NCBI GenBank assembly: GCA_014804005.1
Contig: JAAVAP010000030.1
Location: forward strand, 1 to 54,213
Source: Treponema sp.
GTDB lineage: Bacteria > Spirochaetota > Spirochaetia > Treponematales > Treponemataceae
DNA length: 54,213 nucleotides
Direction of reading: 5' to 3'
Shown: positions 35,273 to 42,359 of the stretch, in pieces
Layout of the letters: the number at the start of each line of letters is the position of its first letter
Position numbering within the stretch: position 1 is the stretch's first letter
Notes under the pieces: model-generated
Told to the model about the DNA's origin: nothing
The model's input: only the letters and a program-made list of their open reading frames with translations
Databases searched by the model: none
Program-made: the position numbers and the translations under genes

Positions 35273-35902
35273 ATGAATTTTATTTTTCTCGGACCGCCGG
35301 GAGCGGGAAAAGGCTCGCTCGCAGTAAAAGTTGCGCAGGATTACAAGATTCCCCACATTTCCACGGGCGACATTTTCCGCGCCGCGATTAAAAACCAAAC
35401 CGAACTTGGCAAAAAAGTCAAGGCAATCATCGACGGCGGCGGGCTTGTGAGCGACGACATCACTTGCGCGCTCGTCAAAGAACGCTTGGCGGAAGCCGAC
35501 TGCAAAAACGGCTTCATTCTCGACGGATTTCCAAGAACGATTCCGCAGGCGGACGCGCTCGCGGAATTCTGTCCCGATGTCGTTTGCGTGAATTTCGTGA
35601 TTGACGAAGATGTCGTAATCAATCGCTTGAGCACGCGCCGAGTCTGCAAAAAATGCGGAGCGAATTTCAACATTCTCACAAAACCGCCGAAGACCGAAGG
35701 CGTTTGCGACGAATGCGGCGGCGAACTCTATCAGCGCGACGACGACAAGTCCGAATCAATCATGCATCGAATGGAAGTTTATCGCGAACAAACCGAGCCG
35801 CTCATAGCGTACTATCGTAGCAAAGGCAAACTCACCGACATCGACGGCGCGATTCAAACCGAAGAATTGCTCGGAAAATTCAAGGAATTGTTCAAAGCGT
35901 AA
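35273..35902 (+). CDS. adk: Adenylate kinase
   Basis: 209 residues. P-loop GPPGAGKGS (7-15), NMP-binding HISTGDIFRAAI, DGFPRT and LID regions are all present. The LID carries four cysteines (CKKCGANF ... CDECGG, about 127-152), so it is the zinc-binding long form. It interconverts 2 ADP and ATP + AMP. SD AGGAG 7 nt before the ATG. Controlled from an upstream promoter with a structured leader; a strong terminator follows. Confidence 0.97.
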   Translation: MNFIFLGPPGAGKGSLAVKVAQDYKIPHISTGDIFRAAIKNQTELGKKVKAIIDGGGLVSDDITCALVKERLAEADCKNGFILDGFPRTIPQADALAEFCPDVVCVNFVIDEDVVINRLSTRRVCKKCGANFNILTKPPKTEGVCDECGGELYQRDDDKSESIMHRMEVYREQTEPLIAYYRSKGKLTDIDGAIQTEELLGKFKELFKA

Positions 35903-35945
35903 AATCGGATTTTGACTTTCACTGAATTTACAAACTTGAACGCAT

Positions 35946-35980
35946 AAAAAAAAGCCGCGCGAAACGAGCGGCTTTTTTTT
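35946..35980. terminator. Bidirectional terminator between adk and rlpA
   Basis: 13-bp stem AAAAAAAAGCCGC / GCGGCTTTTTTTT with a 9-nt loop, T-rich on both strands. It serves adk on the plus strand and possibly rlpA on the minus strand. Confidence 0.9.
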
Positions 35981-36054
35981 ATTTATTTTTTTTCATTTTA
36001 TGTTTTGAATTTCACAAAACGAAATTCTTCAAGGCAAATCACGAAACGCAATTT

Positions 36055-36741
36055 TCAGTCCCTGCGTTCTTTCACCAAATATTCAGTGTAGCCTTTTGAT
36101 TCGAGCAGATCGAGCTGCGGCGCAACTTCTTCGGTGGCAAGGTCGCGAATAATCACGCGTGTAACATCTTTCGTCGTCTGATAGGCGAGACTTTTTATTC
36201 CAGCCTTTTGCGCTTTCTTTGCAAAAAGTTCCGCATTCATTCTGGAAGAAAACGCCGCAAGTTGAATGTCCCAATGTTGCGCAAACGCATCGTCCGCAAT
36301 AATTTTTTCCTGAAAATCGACTTCGGTATTTTTCGCGGCAACAGGCGTGGCAGAAACCATGCTATCCTTTTCGCCCAAAATCTGCAAAGAAACTCGAGCC
36401 GTTCCGCTTGAAAGCATTCCGAGCTGGGAAGCGGCCGCCTTGGAAACATCGATTTCACGTCCTGCCACAAATGGCCCGCGGTCATTGATTCGCACCACGA
36501 CGGATTTTCCGTTGTCCAAATTCGTCACTTTCACCATCGTATTGAAAGGCAACGATTTGTGCGCGGCAGTGAATGCGTACATATCAAAAATTTCACCGTT
36601 CGAAGTCTTGCGTCCGTGGAACTTATCGGCATAATAAGAAGCGACGGCGTTCGACTTGTAAACGCCAACAGCATTGGCAGCAAAAGTCGCTGCGCAAAGT
36701 CCAACAGCCAAAGTAAGGCAAAAAATTGATTTCTTATTCAT
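36055..36741 (-). CDS. rlpA: RlpA-like septal lytic transglycosylase with SPOR domain
   Basis: 228 residues. Signal peptide (about 1-24), double-psi beta-barrel domain (about 30-115: [20 protein letters not shown], the [17 protein letters not shown] block and [23 protein letters not shown], with the conserved His and the NDRGP Asp), and a C-terminal SPOR-like domain (about 150-228: [25 protein letters not shown]). RlpA cleaves naked glycan strands at the septum in some bacteria and is only a binding protein in others. Monocistronic, divergent from smpB. Confidence 0.9.
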   Translation of the reverse strand: MNKKSIFCLTLAVGLCAATFAANAVGVYKSNAVASYYADKFHGRKTSNGEIFDMYAFTAAHKSLPFNTMVKVTNLDNGKSVVVRINDRGPFVAGREIDVSKAAASQLGMLSSGTARVSLQILGEKDSMVSATPVAAKNTEVDFQEKIIADDAFAQHWDIQLAAFSSRMNAELFAKKAQKAGIKSLAYQTTKDVTRVIIRDLATEEVAPQLDLLESKGYTEYLVKERRD

Positions 36742-36902
36742 ACTCAGATTTTCGGCAACCAGCGAAAATTGTTTAGAAATTTTTTGAAAATCGTTCGCGC
36801 GTAAAAAGTTGAACGCGGACGGAATGCGTCATTCTCGGAAATTGAGTTTTCCTGCGGCATAGCATTTGGGGGCGTTGATGGCACGACTCTTGTTGTGCGT
36901 AC

Positions 36903-36984
36903 AGAAGGGGTAGAACGCAACGAAGTGCGGGCGCAGGGGGATTCGCAACGAGTCGTAAGGCGAAGTTTCAAGCGAGACTTTCCC
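36903..36984 (-). repeat. 82-bp dispersed repeat, copy B (inverted relative to 34822-34903)
   Basis: About 87% identical to copy A in the opposite orientation, so the two bracket adk and rlpA. Its core TGCGCCCGCACTTC recurs in the terminator loop at about 27293-27307, and its ends (GGGGAAAG ... CTACCCCTTCT) resemble 44590-44647. Confidence 0.8.
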
Positions 36985-36991
36985 CTCCTGC

Positions 36992-37020
36992 TTGCCAAGA
37001 ACTCGAAAATGCTGTATATT
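36992..37020 (+). promoter_or_regulatory. Promoter of smpB
   Basis: -35 TTGCCA (36992-36997), 17-bp spacer, -10 TATATT (37015-37020), then 6 nt to the ATG at 37027 and no SD. Confidence 0.75.
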
Positions 37021-37026
37021 TAGATT

Positions 37027-37488
37027 ATGGTGGAAGGTTCGAAAAAAATTGCGGAAAACAAAAAGGCTCGCTTCAATTATTTTGTGGAGGACAGCATTGA
37101 ATGCGGAGTCGCTTTGGAAGGCACGGAAGTAAAATCCGTAAAAAACGGAAACATTTCATTTTCTGATTCTTTTGCCGAAATTATAAATGGTGAAATTTGG
37201 CTCAAAAATTTTCACATCAGCGAATACGCTTTTTCGTCGGTGTTCAATCACAATCCGGCTCGTGCGAAAAAATTGCTTTTGCATCGAGAGCAGATAAAAC
37301 GGCTGGTTCGAAAAACCGATGAAAAAGGCTACACGCTCATTCCGCTTGACGTTTATCTGAAAAACGGAAGGGTCAAAATTTCGCTTGGCGTGTGCAAGGG
37401 CAAAAAACTTTTCGACAAGCGCGAGACAATAAAATCGCGCGACATAGAAAGAGACATCGCGAGAGATTTCAAGAAGTCGTTTAGCTAG
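37027..37488 (+). CDS. smpB: SsrA-binding protein
   Basis: 153 residues. Family blocks: KKIAENKKARFNYFVEDSIECGVALEGTEVKSV (8-40), SFAEIINGEIWLKNFHISEY and a basic C-terminus (KGKKLFDKRETIKSRDIERDI) that folds along tmRNA. It works with tmRNA in ribosome rescue. Probably transcribed from a promoter whose -10 is 6 nt before the ATG, so leaderless. The next gene follows after 27 bp with its own SD. Confidence 0.97.
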   Translation: MVEGSKKIAENKKARFNYFVEDSIECGVALEGTEVKSVKNGNISFSDSFAEIINGEIWLKNFHISEYAFSSVFNHNPARAKKLLLHREQIKRLVRKTDEKGYTLIPLDVYLKNGRVKISLGVCKGKKLFDKRETIKSRDIERDIARDFKKSFS

Positions 37489-37515
37489 CGATTCCTTGAA
37501 TTTTCAAGAGGTAAG

Positions 37516-38427
37516 ATGTTCAGAAAATTGAGGGCGTATACAATAATTTTGCTCATCTCCGCAGGAATGGCGTTTGCGCAAGGTTCGGCAGAAAAAAAAT
37601 ATCCGCTCCATTATTACGGCATAGTTTCAAATCTCAACGACCAAAACATACTCAACATGGCGCAAGATTTGTTTATCGCGCAAATCCGTGGAATAAATTA
37701 CATTTCGTTGGAAGACAAGCGAAACAGCGAAATAAAAAAATCGTATACAAGCATTTCGTCCGACAAAGACGGCGCGGAATTTTTTTCCCTTGTAGAACAA
37801 AGCGAACAATTTCAAGGCGAGGCGATTTTGTTTTTTGCGCGCATTTTCCGCCCCCACCCAGATGAAAAATGGGAATGCACTTTTTTCGCGAAAAACACGC
37901 AAAGTAAAATCATTTTTTCCCAAACAAGAAATTATGACTCGCATTACAAAGTTTTGTTGGACGCAAAAATGCTCATACAAAACGTCGTGGCAGAAGCGAG
38001 CGGCAACGCCAGCATAGAAACGCCCGCAGCCCAAACAAAGCAGATCGATCATCCGAAAAATTTAAATATGGAAAACATCGCGGGCACTTGGAGCGGCGAA
38101 GACGAAATCTCGAAAATCGTATTGTTGCGAAGCGGGCGCGGCTTCGTCATTTTTTCGAACGGCGCGACAATGAACATCAGCATTCTTTTGTCCGACGAAA
38201 ATTCAGGCAAAAAATTTCGCGTGGTTCAGCAAGACAAATTCAACGCATCGTTCTATCCCGACATAGAGCGAAAAGCCGTGCTCGCGTACGCCGAAGATGC
38301 CACGCCAATCGAATGGAATCTGACGATGACATCGCAAGGCACTTTGGAAGGCACGAAAAAAACTCTCGTCGCAACCGCCGACGGAGTCGAACAAAAAAAT
38401 GTCAATGTTGTTTGGAAGAAAAAATAA
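37516..38427 (+). CDS. Exported protein of unknown function
   Basis: 303 residues with a signal peptide (IILLISAGMAFAQGSA, cleavage about 22). The mature part has a first domain (about 28-155, HYYGIVSNLNDQNILNMAQDLFIAQI, with an EAILFFARIFRPH strand) and a C-terminal beta-rich domain (about 180-303) that starts NIAGTWSGEDEISKIVLL and resembles a small lipocalin-like sandwich. No catalytic motif. SD AGAGG precedes the ATG. It lies between smpB and deoC, all in one direction, and is probably co-transcribed with deoC (18 bp gap). Confidence 0.7.
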   Translation: MFRKLRAYTIILLISAGMAFAQGSAEKKYPLHYYGIVSNLNDQNILNMAQDLFIAQIRGINYISLEDKRNSEIKKSYTSISSDKDGAEFFSLVEQSEQFQGEAILFFARIFRPHPDEKWECTFFAKNTQSKIIFSQTRNYDSHYKVLLDAKMLIQNVVAEASGNASIETPAAQTKQIDHPKNLNMENIAGTWSGEDEISKIVLLRSGRGFVIFSNGATMNISILLSDENSGKKFRVVQQDKFNASFYPDIERKAVLAYAEDATPIEWNLTMTSQGTLEGTKKTLVATADGVEQKNVNVVWKKK

Positions 38428-38445
38428 TTTTGGAAGAAAAATAAT

Positions 38446-39153
38446 ATGGAAAAAGAAAATCTTGCGAGAATTATCGACCACACTTTGCTTGCGCCCACAG
38501 CGACGAAAGTTCAAATCGAAAAACTTTGCGACGAGGCGGCGCAAAACAAATTCGCATCCGTCTGCGTCAATCCAGTTTGGGTGAATTTTTGCGCGGAAAA
38601 ATTGCGCGGCACGGGCGTCGCAGTCTGCACGGTAATCGGATTTCCTTTGGGCGCGGACAAAACCGAAGTAAAGACTTTTGCCGCATCGAGCGCGGTTTTG
38701 GACGGCGCGGACGAAATCGACATGGTGCTAAACATCGGAAAGGCGAAAGAAGGCGACTTTGATTTTGTGCGGGAAGAAATCGAACAAGTCGTGCGAGCGG
38801 CAAAGTCGGCAGGAGAAGCGAACGGCAAGAAAATTCTTGTGAAAGTGATTTTGGAAACATGCTTTTTGACCGACGGCGAAATTGAAGAATGCTGCCTTGC
38901 CGCAAAGTCCGCCCGCGCGGATTTCGTAAAAACAAGCACGGGATTTGCCGCGCCGAAAAACGAAAAAGGCGAACCTCTTCCGAACGGCGCGAGCGTACAT
39001 CACATCGCGCTCATGCGAAAAACCGTCGGAAGCGAAATGGGCGTAAAGGCAAGCGGCGGAATCCGCACGGCGCAATTCGCGCGGGAATTGGTGGAAGCAG
39101 GCGCGACAAGGCTCGGCACTTCAAGCGGAATCAGCATAATTGGCGAAAAATAA
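38446..39153 (+). CDS. deoC: Deoxyribose-phosphate aldolase
   Basis: 235 residues, a TIM-barrel class I aldolase. Blocks: RIIDHTLLAPTAT (8-20), SVCVNPVWV, VIGFPLGADKTEVKTFAA, DEIDMVLNIGKAKEGD, the lysine region FVKTSTGF, and VKASGGIRTAQFARELVEAGATRLGTSSG with the Schiff-base or proton-relay lysine. It splits deoxyribose-5-phosphate into acetaldehyde and glyceraldehyde-3-phosphate. The aldo/keto reductase that follows (15 bp) could reduce aldehyde products; this link is inference. Confidence 0.97.
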   Translation: MEKENLARIIDHTLLAPTATKVQIEKLCDEAAQNKFASVCVNPVWVNFCAEKLRGTGVAVCTVIGFPLGADKTEVKTFAASSAVLDGADEIDMVLNIGKAKEGDFDFVREEIEQVVRAAKSAGEANGKKILVKVILETCFLTDGEIEECCLAAKSARADFVKTSTGFAAPKNEKGEPLPNGASVHHIALMRKTVGSEMGVKASGGIRTAQFARELVEAGATRLGTSSGISIIGEK

Positions 39154-39168
39154 GCGAGGTTGATGAAA

Positions 39169-40161
39169 ATGTATGTTGCAAACGAAAATCGTTACGGCAA
39201 AATGAAATTCAACAGATGCGGAGCAAGCGGACTTAAGCTTCCGGCGGTTTCGCTCGGGCTTTGGCACAATTTCGGCTCAAACGCGAATCTTGACAACATG
39301 TCGGCGATGTGCCGCACGGCGTTCGACAACGGGATCACGCATTTTGACCTTGCGAACAATTACGGTCCCGTTTCCGGCGCGGCGGAAGAAAACTTCGGCC
39401 GCATTCTCAAAAAAGATTTCGGAGCATACAGGGACGAAATCATTGTTTCCACAAAAGCGGGCTACGGCATGTGGGAAGGTCCTTACGGCGACTGGGGAAG
39501 CAAAAAATATCTCGTCGCGAGCCTCGATCAAAGCCTGAGACGCATGGGACTCGAATACGTTGACATTTTTTACCACCACCGTCCCGATCCCGAAACTCCG
39601 ATCGAAGAAACCGCCTGCGCGCTCGACGGAATCGTTCGCAGCGGAAAGGCTCTTTACATCGGCATTTCAAATTACGACAAGGAACAGACGAAAGCAATCG
39701 CCGCGATCTTCAAGGAATTGAAAACGCCGTTTATAATAAATCAGCGGCGCTATTCGATGCTCGACCGAGCGATCGAACAAGACGGGCTCAAAGATTACGC
39801 GGCAAAGAACGGAATCGGAATCATAACATTCTGCCCTTTGGCGCAGGGACTTTTGACGAACCGCTATTTGGACGGCATTCCCGCCGACAGTCGCGTCCGC
39901 ACGGACGGAAGGTTTTTGAAGGAAAATTCGATCAACGAAACGACGCTCAAAAAGGTGCGCGCGCTCAACAAGATTGCGGAGGAACGCGGACAGTCGCTTG
40001 CGCAAATGGCGCTCGCCTGGATTTTGCGCGACGGGGACATTACGAGCGTTTTGATTGGCGCGTCGAAGCCCTCGCAGATTCTCGACAATGTCGGAATGCT
40101 TTCAAACACGGATTTTTCCGCAGAAGATCGTACGCGCATAGACGAAATCCTTAACAGTTGA
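39169..40161 (+). CDS. Aldo/keto reductase, YghZ-like (L-glyceraldehyde-3-phosphate reductase type)
   Basis: 330 residues from the ATG at 39169, chosen because GAGG then lies 9 nt upstream; an ATG at 39163 is also possible. The opening YGKMKFNRCGASGLKLPAVSLGLWHNFG is characteristic of the YghZ/Kv-beta subgroup. The catalytic tetrad positions are visible: D in THFDLANNYG, Y in the same block, K in VSTKAGYG and H in FYHHRPDP. The C-terminal SVLIGASKPSQILDNV binds NADP(H). The stop codon lies inside the dispersed TTGATTCGTGCGGAGG motif. Confidence 0.93.
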   Translation: MYVANENRYGKMKFNRCGASGLKLPAVSLGLWHNFGSNANLDNMSAMCRTAFDNGITHFDLANNYGPVSGAAEENFGRILKKDFGAYRDEIIVSTKAGYGMWEGPYGDWGSKKYLVASLDQSLRRMGLEYVDIFYHHRPDPETPIEETACALDGIVRSGKALYIGISNYDKEQTKAIAAIFKELKTPFIINQRRYSMLDRAIEQDGLKDYAAKNGIGIITFCPLAQGLLTNRYLDGIPADSRVRTDGRFLKENSINETTLKKVRALNKIAEERGQSLAQMALAWILRDGDITSVLIGASKPSQILDNVGMLSNTDFSAEDRTRIDEILNS

Positions 40162-40311
40162 TTCGTGCGGAGGACCTCACACCCCGGCTCCTGCGTCGAG
40201 GCATTTTGATTTTGAACGGAATCTATTGCAAGCCGCGCAGGAAAATGAAAAGCGAACAAATCATCCGCCTTATCGTGAATAATTTGCGCACGTTTTTCGA
40301 GCATTTCCAAA

Positions 40312-40395
40312 CGACGGGAAGCCATCAACCGTGGTTTTTGGGCATTCTTCGGGCGACGGGAAGCCGTCAACCGCGGTTTTTGCTTACTTGTCGAA
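40312..40395 (+). repeat. Two tandem 42-bp repeats
   Basis: Copies at 40312-40353 and 40354-40395, each starting CGACGGGAAGCC, with weaker remains just upstream (40292-40311). The second copy contains GACGG-GAAG-CCGTC and the palindrome AACCGCGGTT. Confidence 0.8.
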
Positions 40396-40420
40396 CGCGG
40401 GCAAGGGATTTTTCGCAAAA

Positions 40421-40692
40421 AATTTGTCCGCGCAGTTTGGCGGCAAGGAATTTGGCGCGGAAATTCGTTCGCGCAGTTTGGCGGCAAGGAATTTGGCGCG
40501 GAAATTCGTTCGCGCAGTTTGGCGGCAAGGAATTTTGTGCAAAAAATTCGTCCGCACACTTTTGCGGCATGGAATTTTGCACGGAAATTCGTCCACGCGC
40601 TTTTGCGGCATGGAATTTGGCGCAGAAATTCGTTAGCGCACTTTTGCGGCAAGGAATTTGCCGCAACAAATTCGTCCGCGCACTTTTGCGGC
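40421..40692 (+). repeat. Tandem array of six full and one partial 41/42-bp repeats
   Basis: Units begin at 40421, 40462, 40503, 40545, 40586, 40627 and 40669 (lengths 41, 41, 42, 41, 41, 42, partial). The consensus starts AATTCGTCCGCGCACTTTTG and continues CGGCAAGGAATTTGGCGCGGA. Units 1-3 carry GCAGTTTGG where units 4-7 carry CACTTTTG, so two sub-types are homogenised in blocks. Confidence 0.9.
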
Positions 40693-40799
40693 AAAATTTC
40701 CGCCCTTTCTTTTTACTTCACGGTTTTCGGCGCAGTCGAATGAAGCGCGAATCATGCAAATGATTTCGGAATGCTTGCAATCGACGGTTTGCAATGGGC

Positions 40800-40828
40800 T
40801 TGACAAGGGGCGCGTCGTAATGCATAAT
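40800..40828 (+). promoter_or_regulatory. Promoter of the formate/nitrite channel gene
   Basis: -35 TTGACA (40800-40805), 17-bp spacer, -10 CATAAT (40823-40828), then 6 nt to the ATG at 40835. Confidence 0.75.
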
Positions 40829-40834
40829 GTTCGT

Positions 40835-41581
40835 ATGTCAGTAGCAAATGATTACATAGAAATAGCGAAGTCAAAGACTTCCGCGCCGTGGCACAAGACG
40901 CTTGTGCTCGCAGTAATGGCGGGGGCGTTCATCGCTTTCGGCGGCGCGGTCGCAACGATTGCCGCGTCGGGCGCGACGGGAATGCAGTCAAGCTTGATAA
41001 AAGGCGCGGTGTTTCCGCTCGGATTGATACTCGTCGTTGTTTGCGGCGTGGAACTTTTTACGGGCAACTGTTTGTTCGCGCTCCCGCTTCTTAGCCGCGA
41101 CATAAAACCGAGCGCGGCCTTTAAGAATCTCGGCATCGTTTATGTCGGAAATCTCATCGGCGGTGCGCTCATCGCGGTGCTCGTCGTGTTTGCGGCGGGA
41201 AAGGGCTTGGCGGATTTGTTCGTGGGCGTTGACGCGACTAAATGCGGATTGAATTTCGGCGAGGCGTTTCTTCGTGGCATACTTTGCAATATGCTCGTCT
41301 GCCTTGCGGTGTGGTCGGCCGTTGCCGCAAAGACGGTAGGCGGAAAAATCCTCGCAGTGTATCTGCCGATATTTGCTTTTGTCGTTTGCGGTTTTGAGCA
41401 TAGCGTTGCGAACATGTATTATCTCACGGCGGGGCTCGTCGCAAAAGCGGCTTTCGGCAGCGAGCTTTCGGTGAGCCTTGGCAGCGGAATTGCGCACTGC
41501 TTGATTCCATCGACGCTCGGCAACATCATAGGCGGCGCGCTCATAGGCGTTGCGTTTTGGGCTGTGAACAAAAACGAATAG
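40835..41581 (+). CDS. Formate/nitrite transporter (FNT family, FocA/NirC-like)
   Basis: 248 residues from the ATG at 40835 (MSVANDYIEIAKSKTSAPW). An ATG 15 nt earlier has AAGGGG upstream, but the -10 box overlaps that region, so the later ATG fits the promoter better. Six membrane helices in the FNT pattern: LAVMAGAFIAFGGAVATIAAS, GAVFPLGLILVVVCGVELFTGNCLF, LGIVYVGNLIGGALIAVLVVF, FLRGILCNMLVCLAVWSAVAAKTVGGKI, FEHSVANMYYLTAGL and GNIIGGALIGVAFWAVN. It would pass formate or a related small anion across the inner membrane of a fermenting cell. Single-gene unit. Confidence 0.92.
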   Translation: MSVANDYIEIAKSKTSAPWHKTLVLAVMAGAFIAFGGAVATIAASGATGMQSSLIKGAVFPLGLILVVVCGVELFTGNCLFALPLLSRDIKPSAAFKNLGIVYVGNLIGGALIAVLVVFAAGKGLADLFVGVDATKCGLNFGEAFLRGILCNMLVCLAVWSAVAAKTVGGKILAVYLPIFAFVVCGFEHSVANMYYLTAGLVAKAAFGSELSVSLGSGIAHCLIPSTLGNIIGGALIGVAFWAVNKNE

Positions 41582-41645
41582 GCTAGCCCGCAAGAAATTT
41601 TATTTCAGTCTTATTTCAATTGGCGTATCCGTGCCAACAATGACT

Positions 41646-41687
41646 TTTCAGCAGTGAATAAAATCGGAATCTTATTCACTGTTGAAA
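41646..41687. repeat. Inverted repeat between the FNT gene and groES
   Basis: 16-bp arms (TTTCAGCAGTGAATAA / TTATTCACTGTTGAAA, one G-U) with a 10-nt loop. It shares TTTCAGCARTGAA with the 20-bp hairpin at 15388. It has no T-tract, so it is not a classic terminator, though it lies between two convergent genes. Confidence 0.8.
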
Positions 41688-41701
41688 TCTAAAGAAGTGA
41701 T

Positions 41702-41977
41702 TTATTTTGTGATGGTCGCGATGATGTCGCTCATTTTTACTATGAGATATTCTTCGCCGTCGATTTTGATTTGCGTGCCAGAATATTTGTCGTACATAAT
41801 GCGATCGCCGACTTTAACCGTAACCGGGTCTTTTTCCGTTCCCGGACCTACGGCTTCAACGATGGCGGTTTGAGTTTTTTCCTGAGCTGCGTCCGGAATG
41901 ATGATTCCCGAGGCGGTTTTGGTTTCTGCTTTGTCGGCTTTGAGCAAAACGCGGTCTGCTAAAGGCTTTACTTTCAT
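41702..41977 (-). CDS. groES: Co-chaperonin GroES
   Basis: 91 residues from the ATG at 41975-41977 (MKVKPLADRVLLK), preceded by GAGGAC. Contains the mobile loop (ETKTASGIIIPDAAQEKTQ) and the roof/base strands (VGDRIMYDKYSGTQIKIDGEEYLIVKMSDI). It caps the GroEL ring. groEL is not adjacent and no CIRCE operator is seen, so heat regulation of the usual HrcA type is not evident. Promoter TTGACT-N17-TATCTT lies about 55 bp upstream. Confidence 0.97.
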   Translation of the reverse strand: MKVKPLADRVLLKADKAETKTASGIIIPDAAQEKTQTAIVEAVGPGTEKDPVTVKVGDRIMYDKYSGTQIKIDGEEYLIVKMSDIIATITK

Positions 41978-42031
41978 TTTATGTCCTCTATAATAAATAA
42001 AATTGCAAGTTTTCAACGAAAACCTTTTTTA

Positions 42032-42060
42032 AAGATATAAAATTTTTACCGAAAAGTCAA
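42032..42060 (-). promoter_or_regulatory. Promoter of groES
   Basis: -35 TTGACT (42055-42060), 17-bp spacer, -10 TATCTT (42032-42037) on the minus strand. Confidence 0.75.
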
Positions 42061-42077
42061 CATCGGAAACAGAAAAT

Positions 42078-42107
42078 TTGACAACATTCGGGATTTAGGT
42101 GTATAAT
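42078..42107 (+). promoter_or_regulatory. Promoter of the chemoreceptor gene
   Basis: -35 TTGACA (42078-42083), 18-bp spacer, -10 TATAAT (42102-42107). It gives a 5' leader of about 245 nt before the ATG at 42360. The leader holds a 46-codon ORF without SD (42162-42302) and a 7-bp hairpin (CGCATGC/GCGTGCG, about 42304-42323), but no gene I can support. Confidence 0.8.
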
Positions 42108-42359
42108 GATGCATTGCTTCATTTTAAATTTGCATGCGAAGAAAATTTCAATTTTATTCGTATGAAAAATGCCGTGGATTTTGTGCGCGAGGAAAATCTT
42201 GCCATCGATTTTTGTGGCAAGCCGAATGCTTTCGCAAAAACTCGCGACATTCAACTTGAATTAAAAATCCGCCGAAATTTAAAATGCAACACGGATTTTT
42301 AAACGCATGCTTTTCTGCGTGCGACGCAAGGCGAAAATTTGTTTGCCAAGGGGATTTTA

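Larger units (their letters stand above)
36742..37026. other. Divergent intergenic region rlpA/smpB
   Basis: No gene. It contains the second copy of the 82-bp repeat (36903-36984) and, next to smpB, a promoter. No clear rlpA promoter was found. Confidence 0.6.
40162..40834. other. Intergenic region filled with tandem repeats, no gene supported
   Basis: Long ORFs exist on both strands (40158-40763 plus, 39864-40694 minus), but their sequences are periodic products of the 41/42-bp repeats and change frame between units. I therefore treat the region as non-coding. It ends with the promoter of the formate/nitrite channel. Confidence 0.65.

Noticed and set aside
39864..40763. Long ORFs on both strands across the 41/42-bp repeats
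   Set aside because: They are open only because the repeats lack stops; the peptide periodicity follows the DNA repeat and shifts frame between units.
41978..42060. CIRCE/HrcA operator before groES
   Set aside because: No TTAGCACTC-N9-GAGTGCTAA or close variant is present.
42099..42302. 67-codon ORF in the chemoreceptor leader
   Set aside because: It would begin with a GTG at the -10 box, has no SD and no recognisable domain; it is more likely part of an untranslated leader.
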